From NCBI GenBank assembly GCA_964450915.1, contig CAYVFG010000002.1:14277-78276 (forward strand): DNA of 64,000 nt. Reading direction: 5' to 3'. This stretch comes from HO2-45-11b sp964450915. Lineage in GTDB: Bacteria; Patescibacteriota; Andersenbacteria; UBA10190. Shown piece by piece: positions 51,007 to 59,595 of the stretch. The notes beneath the pieces were generated by a model, which made no database searches, had not been told where the DNA came from, and worked only from the letters and a program-made list of their open reading frames with translations. The position numbers were made by a program, and so were the translations under genes. Numbering within the stretch: position 1 is the stretch's first letter; each line of letters begins with the position of its first letter.

Positions 51007-53273
51007 AGGCCGAGCGCTATTAGATCGATGCCAATTGTTTTATGCATCGGATTATCTATAGTAAGCGTGATAAATCCTCTGTCGTCAATATGGGCTTGTT
51101 CCGGCGAGAGGGTGATAGCTTGCTGCACTTCATTACTCAGGCTTATTTTCTCACCGGATGTCGCAATAACAGAAAGGCCTGAAACGGGTGCCGTAAGGCG
51201 AATGACGAACTGCAATTCCGAATCATTCGGCCATATTTTTTGCACATAATCTGCAACGTTAAATTCAAGCGGGATATACGGGGACGATGTCTGCCTGTAG
51301 GTTATATGTTTTATTGCTTTTGGGTCAGAAAGTTCCGGAGTGCGAATACTTGCTTCCAAATGTTCGAACGCATCTTCATCATCGCCGATATCGTTTGCAA
51401 GGGTTGTAGGTTTTAGCAAAAAATCACAAAGCGAATCTGCGCTGCATGACGAATCCGTATTTTTTATTTTATATATGCCAGCATTGTCAGCAATGTTTAC
51501 TTCTTGCAACAGAGGGTTATGGGCAAATGCGAATTCGGACGATCCGGCAATACCGGTGACATAGCCTACAGAATGCTTCGCAAGTAGATTTGCTATTTCC
51601 GGGAGAGAGCCCAATGCAAATATTTTTTCATAATCCAATTGATTGATATACAGGTTATTTCGAATAGCAGATTGGCCGGCTTCGTTCATCTGCGTTTGCA
51701 AATCTGAAGATATTCTCGTAAACATCGGGTGACCCGATAGCACGAACCAGGAAGCGGATCGCTTATTATAATCGTCAATTAAAATTCCCATACCCGATTT
51801 ATCCTGAGCGAGACGAGAAATTACATATTGCTGATCGCTCGTGAGCGTTGAATTTGTTCGAACGCTATGGCTTATGGATCCGAACGCCTTCTGAGTAGAA
51901 GAGATGGTTGCAGCAAGAACAATAACTATCGTAATGGCGAATAGAGATTTTTTTCTTCCGGCAATGCTCCAAAAGAAGTACGCCCCCAGAATAGAGAACG
52001 GAACTGCGATGTAAAACAATGCCCTGATCGGCGGAATATCTATGCCGAGATTCGGCCCTTGTGATAGCGCAAACATAGCAAGCGCCATGATGCAAAATAT
52101 AATGTGCAAAGGATTCGTGCGGCGCTTGCGTGTGGCTTGGATAAGAAGCAGCACCAGTCCGAATAAACCCGCAAAAAACCACACAGTCCCCATAGTGCTT
52201 GGATAGTCTGTAATATTGGGCAGCAAATTTGCCAAATGTGGGTGAAGGGTGAAAATTGACGGAATTTTCTTAATCAGCCCAAAAGCAATTGCAAAGAATA
52301 TTGCCGCAGCAATACCGATAATCGCCCCAGCTGAAACGTGCCAGTGACTGCGTATTCCATTTTTAATATCCTTGCTGTGAATAATGGCCAATGTAATTCC
52401 GCCAAATAGAAACGCAAACGCTCCGATAAATGCTGAGAATTGATGGGTGAAAAATAGAGCAATTGCGCAGGTAAAGAACAATACGATGTCCGTCCACTTA
52501 CGCCTTGCCACAAACGAAAGCGCCAGCAATATCATTCCAAACAAGAAAAACTCTCCGAATGAGTTTTGAAAGTGATACCCGGGTTCTCGCAAGTATCGCA
52601 AAAATCGAAACTGCGTAAGCAGGAGGATGATGCTAAGTAACGGCAACAACATATATTTCTTTTTTGGAAAAAGCTCTTGCGTAAGCGCCCCGGCAATCCA
52701 CGCAACAGCAATCGCCGAGACAATAGAAAAAATACTAATCGTAAGAAGGGGAAGTGCCGATACTCGCATTACGAACGCAGACACGCCGTGCAAGCCGGGA
52801 GTATAGAAATCAACCGGATCGCGATTTAATAGGGCAAAAGATTTGCTGTAATCGGGGAGATGGTTGGTTGCAATAGAATCCTGCGCCCAAATAATAGTTT
52901 TTTGAACGTCGCCAGTTGGCAAACCGTCTTGAATAAATAAAAATGGAACAATAAAGAAAGAGGAAAGCAATACCACACCCAGCACCACGGCGAGTACGCG
53001 CGCCATATTCATATAGGAATATATTTCTTTTTTGAAAACGAGCGAAGCAAACAATCCGACAATAGCTATTCCTGCAAAACTATACGCGACAGGAATACCC
53101 ACCAATAATCCGAGCATCAGAGCAATAATGTTTATCCCTAAGCTCCACAAGAGAATCCGCGCACCTTTGGAAAATACTTCGGTGCTATTTCGAATTTTTA
53201 TAAAAAATATTCCGGGTATAAAAAACGGCAAAAATGCTGCAACAACAGCCCAAATAGCTTGTACTATACTCAT
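51003..53273 (-). CDS. Large GT-C-like membrane protein with C-terminal extracytoplasmic domain
   Basis: 756 residues from the ATG at 53273, which gives a 4-nt ATGA overlap with the upstream GT4 gene; a TTG at 53282 is the weaker choice. The N-terminal 480 residues are about twelve membrane segments with a loop reading IQDGLPTGDVQKTI and NRDPVDFYTPGLHG, the acidic-loop pattern of GT-C-like proteins distantly similar to the 55211 protein (HGFYNGDTVTF). The C-terminal 250 residues are soluble, with cysteines (SCSADSLCDFL) and a beta-rich end. It may be a glycan polymerase or transferase, but a family name is not justified. It overlaps both neighbours by 4 nt. Confidence 0.7.
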   Translation of the reverse strand: MSIVQAIWAVVAAFLPFFIPGIFFIKIRNSTEVFSKGARILLWSLGINIIALMLGLLVGIPVAYSFAGIAIVGLFASLVFKKEIYSYMNMARVLAVVLGVVLLSSFFIVPFLFIQDGLPTGDVQKTIIWAQDSIATNHLPDYSKSFALLNRDPVDFYTPGLHGVSAFVMRVSALPLLTISIFSIVSAIAVAWIAGALTQELFPKKKYMLLPLLSIILLLTQFRFLRYLREPGYHFQNSFGEFFLFGMILLALSFVARRKWTDIVLFFTCAIALFFTHQFSAFIGAFAFLFGGITLAIIHSKDIKNGIRSHWHVSAGAIIGIAAAIFFAIAFGLIKKIPSIFTLHPHLANLLPNITDYPSTMGTVWFFAGLFGLVLLLIQATRKRRTNPLHIIFCIMALAMFALSQGPNLGIDIPPIRALFYIAVPFSILGAYFFWSIAGRKKSLFAITIVIVLAATISSTQKAFGSISHSVRTNSTLTSDQQYVISRLAQDKSGMGILIDDYNKRSASWFVLSGHPMFTRISSDLQTQMNEAGQSAIRNNLYINQLDYEKIFALGSLPEIANLLAKHSVGYVTGIAGSSEFAFAHNPLLQEVNIADNAGIYKIKNTDSSCSADSLCDFLLKPTTLANDIGDDEDAFEHLEASIRTPELSDPKAIKHITYRQTSSPYIPLEFNVADYVQKIWPNDSELQFVIRLTAPVSGLSVIATSGEKISLSNEVQQAITLSPEQAHIDDRGFITLTIDNPMHKTIGIDLIALGL

Positions 53274-54421
53274 ACCAAACAATTATAATATACCTTTGCA
53301 GTTTCTTGATACGAATACTCTTCACCTTTTTCATACAGCGCCCTTTTATCTTCTTCCGAAATAGGATGCTGCAACAGATCTATAATATGATGCGCATATT
53401 CTCGAGCATCTCCCGCAGAAGCGAAAAACTTGCTATGCAAACTTTCGGGAAGAATAATGGGGCGAATCCCTATATTGCTTGTAACAATAGGTATGCCAGA
53501 GACGCATGCAAGCATTGCGCGATAGCTGCTTTTTGCACGATTTACGATACTGTCATCTATCGGATCAACGATAATAGTTGTTTTTGCAGTAATTTCTGAA
53601 ATATCTGCATCAGAAAATCGACCAAACCATTCAACGTAGCGTTCTACATTCTTTTCAGAAAATATTTTTCGCAATTCCTGCTCATCGTCCCCGGATCCCG
53701 CAATAAGCATTGTTGCATCGGGAATTTCTTTTCGTACTTGCTGCAATATTTCTGGCAACATAAAAACCAAGTGCCCAGATGATGCCGAAATGCTGCCGAT
53801 ATAGGTGATGACGTTATTCGAGCGATCAAGACCAGCCTCCGCCTGCTGGGCTTCGGCGGTTAAACCGGTAGGGATTAATGTTATTGGCACATCTTTTTGC
53901 GCAATTGCACGCATATGGTCTACGAGAAACGGTGTTGCGGCAATAATGTTCTGCGCCATTACACTTGCTCTTCGTTCTGCCCAATGCAGTACCGCGCGCT
54001 CGGACAAGCTCGATACAACATTTGCAAATAATTCAAAATCATCTACATCTAAAACAACTTTAGTTTTGATAAATATTCGAGCAAGAGATACGGCAAATAC
54101 ATTCTCCGGAAGCGGCTTTACGATTACTATAACGTCCGGACGAATACTCAGTAACGATTGCAAAGCACGAATGGCATTGCCAAGCATTAAGAATAACAAT
54201 GCGGCTCCGCGTTTTCGCTTTTTTCCTTCAGCTGTTCGTGCAAACGGATTCTTGCCAACACTCACAACGCTCAACCCGTCGATTTGCGGCGTTTCGCCCT
54301 CATCATGCACCAGCAGCGTCACATCGTTGCCCATTCGGGCAATTTCTTTTGCAACAGGGATAATTCGCCCGATAAGCGTGGACTGAACGATCGATTGCGT
54401 TGTAACAAAAGCGATCTTCAT
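53270..54421 (-). CDS. GT4-like glycosyltransferase carrying an in-frame palindromic repeat
   Basis: 383 residues. An N-terminal half with MKIAFVTTQSIVQSTLIGRI and DVIVIVKPLPENVFA, a linker, then VITYIGSISASSGHLVFMLP as donor loop. The usual E-x7-E is replaced by NRAKSSYRAMLACVSGIP, the NRxKSxxK/Rxxx...G(K/I)P form found in a GT4 subgroup. The linker segment TGLTAEAQQAEAGLDRS is encoded by a degenerate GC-rich palindrome at 53839-53859, exactly between the two lobes, a position that tolerates insertions. It is the second gene of the eleven-gene operon; overlaps are 4 nt on both sides. Confidence 0.82.
   Translation of the reverse strand: MKIAFVTTQSIVQSTLIGRIIPVAKEIARMGNDVTLLVHDEGETPQIDGLSVVSVGKNPFARTAEGKKRKRGAALLFLMLGNAIRALQSLLSIRPDVIVIVKPLPENVFAVSLARIFIKTKVVLDVDDFELFANVVSSLSERAVLHWAERRASVMAQNIIAATPFLVDHMRAIAQKDVPITLIPTGLTAEAQQAEAGLDRSNNVITYIGSISASSGHLVFMLPEILQQVRKEIPDATMLIAGSGDDEQELRKIFSEKNVERYVEWFGRFSDADISEITAKTTIIVDPIDDSIVNRAKSSYRAMLACVSGIPIVTSNIGIRPIILPESLHSKFFASAGDAREYAHHIIDLLQHPISEEDKRALYEKGEEYSYQETAKVYYNCLV
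53839..53859. repeat. Degenerate copy of the GC-rich palindromic element
   Basis: Outer arms ccgcc and ggcgg around a 11-nt core. On the minus strand it encodes TAEAQQAEAG within the GT4 linker, aligning with PAEASAKAG of the 1171-1196 copy. The shared minus-strand core is CCGCCGAAGC followed by CAGC and AGGCGG. Confidence 0.5.
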
Positions 54422-55146
54422 GCGACTGCTGCAACACGATTCTTTTCCTGCTTGCTAATTCTCGTTATAAGGGGAAGTATTGCTAGCGCAGATTTTATTA
54501 GAGTTACGGTATCAAGCTTGCTCCCGTCTTTTGATTCCCATGCGATAGGGAAGTTGTGAGTGGTGTATCCTCTGCGGATAGATCGATATGCGATCTCCGT
54601 ATCGAATAGCCATCTGTTTTCTTCCAAATCTTTATACAAATCTTGCGCTACTTCTTTTTTATATCCCTTAAAACCGCACATCGTGTCAATATCTCCGAAG
54701 CCGAACAGCCTCATGTACGCGCGATTTAAATATCCGGAAAGAGATCGCAATGCGGAATGCCGCTCCATCACAGAGCCTGGGAGCCACCTGCTTCCGATAG
54801 CGATATCGTATCCCTCCAATGCCGCTATCATTTTTGGCAATTCAGAAATATCAGTAGCACCGTCTGCGTCCATGAATACTATATGATCGCCAGTTGCAGC
54901 CAGTACGCCTGCTTTTACTGCGGCGCCTTTTCCCATATTCTGCGGTTGAGAAATGACGAAAAATCCGGGAATACCAGAACCTGCTTGCCGTGCTGTTTCT
55001 TGCGTGTTATCCGTACTCCCATCATCAACAATTAATACTTCAGAAATTTGCGTCGGGTGCGCAGAGCAGTAAGAAGCAATTGATACTAGAAACGGCTGGA
55101 GCCGCTTTTCTTCATTATATGCGGGGATTACAAGCGATAGAGGCAT
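54418..55146 (-). CDS. ALG5-like polyprenyl-phosphate glucosyltransferase (GT2)
   Basis: 242 residues from MPLSLVIPAYNEEKRL at 55146; a long open frame upstream is rejected because the GT2 motif starts here. VLIVDDGSTDNTQETA, QNMGKGAAVKAGVLAA and FMDADGATDISEL are the signatures of ALG5/DPG-synthase type enzymes, which put glucose on polyprenyl phosphate. The C-terminal region has DTEIAYRSIRRGY and ends in a hydrophobic stretch. It opens the eleven-gene minus-strand operon. A TATACT lies 7 nt before the ATG. Confidence 0.87.
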   Translation of the reverse strand: MPLSLVIPAYNEEKRLQPFLVSIASYCSAHPTQISEVLIVDDGSTDNTQETARQAGSGIPGFFVISQPQNMGKGAAVKAGVLAATGDHIVFMDADGATDISELPKMIAALEGYDIAIGSRWLPGSVMERHSALRSLSGYLNRAYMRLFGFGDIDTMCGFKGYKKEVAQDLYKDLEENRWLFDTEIAYRSIRRGYTTHNFPIAWESKDGSKLDTVTLIKSALAILPLITRISKQEKNRVAAVA

Positions 55147-55153
55147 GTAAGGA

Positions 55154-55159
55154 AGTATA
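55154..55159 (-). promoter_or_regulatory. -10 TATACT for the eleven-gene operon
   Basis: TATACT on the minus strand, 7 nt before the ATG at 55146, in the 64-nt gap shared with the divergent gene 55211. Confidence 0.5.
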
Positions 55160-55175
55160 GATTTTACTAGGCATA

Positions 55176-55204
55176 ATGACAACCAAGCCTTTTTCATAGA
55201 TACT
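55176..55204 (+). promoter_or_regulatory. Promoter ATGACA-17-GATACT before 55211, leaderless-type spacing
   Basis: ATGACA (55176-55181) and GATACT (55199-55204) are 17 nt apart, and GATACT ends exactly 6 nt before the ATG at 55211. This is the best -35/-10 pair among the leaderless-type starts. Confidence 0.6.
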
Positions 55205-55210
55205 ATAGAT

Positions 55211-56998
55211 ATGTTTGAGCTACTTTTATTCTGTATATCCGCATTACTGGGAAGCGGAGTCCTGTTTTGGCACAAGCGACTACTGACATACCTCGCGTTT
55301 GCAGGAGCGCTGTTTGAAATGGAGTTTATTGCAACCTCGTTTATTCGCAGAACGTTCATCCATGGAGTGAGCGGGAGTATGGTATTCCTTATTGCTGGGA
55401 TTATCTGGGTGACTCTGTGGGCTGCTCTCTACAGATACTGGAAATCACCATATAACATCCCAGGAAGCGGGAAGCGAGATGGGTTTGCAGGAATTGCATT
55501 GGTTATTATTTTCGCGATTGCATATCCCGTCATATCTTCTAACGGCTATCACGGAACCGAATTTATCATGCACGGGTTCTATAACGGAGATACCGTAACG
55601 TTTGCATCTTTGATAAACAAGTCGCTTGCAACAATTGGTGAAGTTACGCAAAATCCTTTTTCCGCAAATGGATCTTTGGAATATCCGACCGTATTGCATG
55701 GGGCACTATCTGACTTCTTCTCTGTAACAAAAATAGAAACGGGTTGGCTGCATTTTCTAGGCATACTGACGTATGCGCAGATCCTCATAACCATTCCAAT
55801 GTTTTTTCTCGTATGGGATGTCGTTTTCCCGGAACCGAAAAATAGATCCGAACTATGGTTCGGTATGTTCTCCAGAAATGCAGTATACGGCCTGCAGACT
55901 ATCTTAACGCTTATTGCTGTGGGACTAAGCCTTGATTCATTTATATACCCGCAATCTCACTTCTTCTTAGTCGCCAGCTTTCTCGCCGTATTAGCGCTAT
56001 TTAGCCAGGCCATCCCATCAAAAGGCAAACAAGAACTACTATGCGCGATACCTGCATACATAATCGCTATCCTTCTCCTGCTCGCCAACACAGTCACGGG
56101 GACAGCTGCTGCGGGGCTCGCAGGAACATTCGCATTTATTCGCGTATTCGATAAAAAGCAATCCGTTAAAAGCCGCGCACTCTACTTGGCAATTGGCATT
56201 GGGCTGCTCGCTATTATGCATTGGGCATCCTCCAGCAGAGTCTCGTTCTTGCATCCGCATTTTTCAGTAAGTTCTGCAGCAGATATGGTCCGCGCAGGAT
56301 TGCCGTATATATTTGTACTTGCAGGCGCTTTATACAGCCTTGCGCGCAAGCAATATCTTGCAATTGCATCCATACTTGTTGGCTTTCTGGGCATTGCCAC
56401 ATTTTTCTTAGCTGACAGGAATATCGTTACAGAAAATGCGTCTCGATTCTTATATCACGGATTCTTGATCGGTTTTCCGCTATTATTGGCGCCACTCATT
56501 CAGTATCTGTATTTTATGCGCAGGGAAATCACTCTTACGTCTCGACCGCTAAGCGAAATTATTGCCGGATGGATAGGCGGCACAGCGATGATTCTTATTT
56601 TGTTTTTGCCAATCGGCATAAGCGCCGGATCAACATATGCAAATTTATTACAAAACGACAAGCGCACCGTTACCCAAAACACGCAAATTGCGCTCGCCAT
56701 CATCGATGCACTGGGCAAGCCGACCGACATCGTCATTGCAAATCCGAACGAACCGTTTTCCGTGCCGCTATTTACGAGCAAGGCCCTACTACGTACAAAC
56801 GACTACTGGCTATCGTTACAAGACGACACAACAAACGATCTGGTGAAGGCATTTACGGGAGACAAGGCAAGTCAACAGAAAGTTTTGCAACAAGGCAACT
56901 TCTTACTTCTTAGTCCCGAAGAACAGAAGTCCTGGGATGTATCAAAACTCAAAAAAGTATTCGAATCGAAAGACGCTATTGCTTATCGAATACGATAG
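55211..56998 (+). CDS. GT-C-like membrane protein
   Basis: 595 residues with about fourteen membrane segments. The loop GYHGTEFIMHGFYNGDTVTF and LEYPTVLHGALSDFF gives the acidic position expected in GT-C-like proteins; YPQSHFFLV lies in a later loop. The C-terminal 110 residues are soluble with KPTDIVIANPNEPFS and a strand-rich end. The pattern is similar to the 51003 protein but shorter at the C-terminus. Function: probably extracytoplasmic sugar transfer, with low certainty. It overlaps the convergent GT4 gene by 23 nt. Confidence 0.7.
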   Translation: MFELLLFCISALLGSGVLFWHKRLLTYLAFAGALFEMEFIATSFIRRTFIHGVSGSMVFLIAGIIWVTLWAALYRYWKSPYNIPGSGKRDGFAGIALVIIFAIAYPVISSNGYHGTEFIMHGFYNGDTVTFASLINKSLATIGEVTQNPFSANGSLEYPTVLHGALSDFFSVTKIETGWLHFLGILTYAQILITIPMFFLVWDVVFPEPKNRSELWFGMFSRNAVYGLQTILTLIAVGLSLDSFIYPQSHFFLVASFLAVLALFSQAIPSKGKQELLCAIPAYIIAILLLLANTVTGTAAAGLAGTFAFIRVFDKKQSVKSRALYLAIGIGLLAIMHWASSSRVSFLHPHFSVSSAADMVRAGLPYIFVLAGALYSLARKQYLAIASILVGFLGIATFFLADRNIVTENASRFLYHGFLIGFPLLLAPLIQYLYFMRREITLTSRPLSEIIAGWIGGTAMILILFLPIGISAGSTYANLLQNDKRTVTQNTQIALAIIDALGKPTDIVIANPNEPFSVPLFTSKALLRTNDYWLSLQDDTTNDLVKAFTGDKASQQKVLQQGNFLLLSPEEQKSWDVSKLKKVFESKDAIAYRIR

Positions 56999-58046
56999 AG
57001 TATTGTTCTGCAACACTATCCCAATTAAATTTTTGCTGAGTATATTCGCGAGCTCGAAAATTTGCAGACGGATGTTGGGAATATGCACTCAACGCAGAAA
57101 CCCATGCTTGCGAATTTTCTGAAGGTAGCAACGTACCATTACTGCCGTCTATAATCGCACTTGGAATACCGTCAATACGGGATGCGAATACTTGGCGTGC
57201 GCATAGCGAAGCCTCGAGCGGTGCAATCCCGAATCCTTCGTGATCATTTTCAATAGCAATATTCGGCTGAATAAATGCATCGATAGTATTAAGTAAAACT
57301 TTTTGATCTGCATCCGAAATTCTACCCAGCATAATTACGCGATTTTCTAAATTATTTTTTGTAATTATATTTTTAATATTGCCTCGCTGCGGGCCATCGC
57401 CGGCAATAATATATAAAATATTTTCAGGTAATTGGGAGACTACATGTTCAATGAACCATGCATGGCCCTTGCGCTGTATCAATCTGCCTGTTGTTGCAAG
57501 AATTATTCTATTCTCTAGGTTTCGCGTAACTATTTTTTCTAAATCTTGCCTAGAAATAGACTGATCATAATTTTTATCAACTATTCCAGGAGGGATGACT
57601 GTAATAGGCTGTACGATGTTTTTTTGCTGTAATAAATTTTTTGCATAGTCGCTGATTACAATAAACTGATCGACACTCGGTAAAAAAAGCTTCAAGTAGC
57701 TTTGATATATCGGATTCTGATATGCAACATCCAGCCCATGGACAGTGCAAAATATCGGTTTTTTATAAACAACTTTAATACATGCAGCAACAAGTAATAA
57801 TACCGGATCACCAATATGAATAGTGTCTGCATAGCGAGCTTTTGCAAGTGCGCGAGGAATGACACTGAGGACGAATATGATTGATTTTATTCGAGCTGAA
57901 AATAAGCTTTGGCCCGGCATTGTTTCGTGTACGATTGTTTGAGCATCAGGAAAGCGCGAAATAAGCTCGTAGCTTAATCGCTCCATCCCACCTGCATTCT
58001 CGCCGTATGCGCGAGAAATGAATAGAATATTATTTTTTGTAGGCAT
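56976..58046 (-). CDS. GT4-family glycosyltransferase
   Basis: 356 residues. ISRAYGENAGGMERLSYELI is the acceptor-side loop, IILATTGRLIQRKGHAWFIE the donor loop, and EGFGIAPLEASLCARQ the E-x7-E region with both glutamates. Retaining GT-B enzyme of the cytoplasm. It is downstream of the GtrB-like gene, with a 17-nt overlap, and converges on the GT-C gene 55211. Confidence 0.87.
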   Translation of the reverse strand: MPTKNNILFISRAYGENAGGMERLSYELISRFPDAQTIVHETMPGQSLFSARIKSIIFVLSVIPRALAKARYADTIHIGDPVLLLVAACIKVVYKKPIFCTVHGLDVAYQNPIYQSYLKLFLPSVDQFIVISDYAKNLLQQKNIVQPITVIPPGIVDKNYDQSISRQDLEKIVTRNLENRIILATTGRLIQRKGHAWFIEHVVSQLPENILYIIAGDGPQRGNIKNIITKNNLENRVIMLGRISDADQKVLLNTIDAFIQPNIAIENDHEGFGIAPLEASLCARQVFASRIDGIPSAIIDGSNGTLLPSENSQAWVSALSAYSQHPSANFRAREYTQQKFNWDSVAEQYSIVFDKQ

Positions 58047-58986
58047 TCTTACGCGTTAAATACAGTGCCTCTTCGATGAGTACGCGGTTGCGATGCGTCA
58101 TGTCCGCAAGAAATGAGATGAAGATAAGCAAAAATCCGATAATCATGCACACGCCGGACGCCGTCACAAGAGAGCGATAGGGAGATGTTTGGCCAGTTGC
58201 AATAAAATGCCACAATATAAATAGCCCAGCTAACACGCCAAGTACAAGCAATACAATCCCTGGCATGCCAATGAAGTAAAACGGCTTGTAATCGCGTGCT
58301 GCACGAAAAATAATAGTTGCGGACTTAATACCATATCGCCATAGGTTGGAAGCCACACGGGATTTGCCATGCTCGCGCTCACCGCGTACTCGTAACGGAA
58401 CTTCTGTCATCGAAATTCCTTTGAATGCCAAGTCGATAAACGATTCTTGGGTATATGTAAATCGCCCAAATAGCGTCAAGCGCAACGCAGCTTCTCTGGT
58501 ATATGCACGAAATCCGCAGCTTACGTCCGTAAAATTTTTCGACGTAATGGTATTTATAATGCGAACCATCCATTTATTGCCCCACAATTTAATTCCTGGC
58601 ATCGTAGGCATAAATTCTTCGCGAGCAAACCGCGTTGCCGTTGCAAATTGCGCATCGCCATTCATGATAGGGGATAACAGCAGAGGAATATCTTCCGGAT
58701 TAAACTGTCCATCCGCATCGATGTTCACAATATAATCAGCACCAAGCTCTAAAGCTTTCTGCAGCCCTTGCTGGAATGCATACCCCACGCCCATAGGGCG
58801 TGTGTGCGAAATAACAGTCGCACCTGCTTGCGTAGCAATTGAAGGCGTTTCATCTGTCGACCCATCGTTTACGACGACTACTTTGATATCAGAAATGCCA
58901 ACAATATCGCGAGGAATACGGTCGATGACGGATCCAATTGTTTTGGCTTCATTGAGTGCTGGAATCACTACTGCAAGAGTTTTCAT
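58030..58986 (-). CDS. GtrB-like polyprenyl-phosphate glycosyltransferase (GT2) with two C-terminal membrane helices
   Basis: 318 residues from MKTLAVVIPALNEAKTI at 58986; an in-frame ATG at 58992 is 6 nt earlier. VVVNDGSTDETPS, VNIDADGQFNPEDI and DVSCGFRAYTREA are GtrB-type motifs, and two membrane segments (about 240-260 and 275-297) follow, the usual C-terminus of bactoprenol glucosyltransferases. It would glucosylate polyprenyl phosphate for use by a GT-C partner. Upstream it has a TTGACA-17-TATAAA promoter and a TATACT 6 nt before the ATG. It is the first gene of the pair with GT4 56976. Confidence 0.88.
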   Translation of the reverse strand: MKTLAVVIPALNEAKTIGSVIDRIPRDIVGISDIKVVVVNDGSTDETPSIATQAGATVISHTRPMGVGYAFQQGLQKALELGADYIVNIDADGQFNPEDIPLLLSPIMNGDAQFATATRFAREEFMPTMPGIKLWGNKWMVRIINTITSKNFTDVSCGFRAYTREAALRLTLFGRFTYTQESFIDLAFKGISMTEVPLRVRGEREHGKSRVASNLWRYGIKSATIIFRAARDYKPFYFIGMPGIVLLVLGVLAGLFILWHFIATGQTSPYRSLVTASGVCMIIGFLLIFISFLADMTHRNRVLIEEALYLTRKNAYKK

Positions 58987-58992
58987 ATCCAT

Positions 58993-59034
58993 AGTATACC
59001 ATGCATTTATAGCATAGTATAAACTAATTGTCAA
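58993..59034 (-). promoter_or_regulatory. Tandem promoter: TTGACA-17-TATAAA and proximal TATACT
   Basis: On the minus strand TTGACA (59034-59029) and TATAAA (59011-59006) are 17 nt apart. A second -10, TATACT (58998-58993), lies 6 nt before the ATG at 58986. The distal pair gives a leader of about 13 nt, the proximal one a leaderless start. Confidence 0.7.
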
Positions 59035-59041
59035 TGATTAC

Positions 59042-59536
59042 CTATTTTACAGGCTTTACAGTTGCTTCAGGAGTGCCCGTGGGGCTTGGAGACGGACTTG
59101 TAATCTGAACGGGCACAACGTCAATAATGATATTTTTCACTGGATCGTACAAAATAGCTCTATCTTGAGTCACGATAATGTTATCTCCATTGCTCGCTTT
59201 TTTATAAAAATCATTTGTTTTGCGCAATGAATCAACATCCGTAATAGTAGCAACCGTAGGTGCTGGGTCAGCAGGCACGTCCATCAGCGTACGAACCTTG
59301 GCAAGAATAGCATTTGCAGCCTCTTGACCATTATTCTGCGTGGCAGCCTTCGCCTGCTGAAGCTCTTCGGCTGTCTTTTTGAGATCTTGCTCAGTAGCAC
59401 GGCGTTGCATTTCAGCACGAACAAAGAGTACGCCTACTACGATAACAGCAATAACAAGCAGTATATTAAGAATTTTCGACCCTCCCGATTTTTTCTTTCT
59501 CTTCCCTGGTTCATTGATGGTGTTGTCTTCAGACAT
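59042..59536 (-). CDS. Small membrane-anchored coiled-coil protein with Pro/Ser/Thr-rich C-terminus, CPR-type
   Basis: 164 residues. A basic stretch (GKRKKKSGG) precedes one membrane helix (about 22-39). Next come a coiled-coil-like region with heptad pattern and DVDSLRKTNDFYKKASNGDNIIV followed by AILYDPVKNIIIDV, and the end SPSPSPTGTPEATVKPVK. The DVDSLRK...FYKKASNGD...AILY...NIIIDV segment is of a kind I recognise as frequent in CPR/Patescibacteria surface proteins, although without a named function. The Pro/Ser/Thr tail resembles that of the S74 fibre gene just upstream. It lies 54 nt before the end of the fibre gene and may be co-transcribed with it. Confidence 0.75.
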   Translation of the reverse strand: MSEDNTINEPGKRKKKSGGSKILNILLVIAVIVVGVLFVRAEMQRRATEQDLKKTAEELQQAKAATQNNGQEAANAILAKVRTLMDVPADPAPTVATITDVDSLRKTNDFYKKASNGDNIIVTQDRAILYDPVKNIIIDVVPVQITSPSPSPTGTPEATVKPVK

Positions 59537-59595
59537 AGAAATAATTTAATAAGTAAAATAGCGTTTCTTAGATTGTATCCTATAACCAGAGGGTA

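Noticed and set aside
59341..59375. Third possible copy of the GC-rich palindrome in the small anchored protein (cttcgcctgctgaagctc)
   Set aside because: The arms do not pair as in the other two, and the coded AEELQQAKAA is ordinary coiled-coil sequence, so it is likely coincidence.
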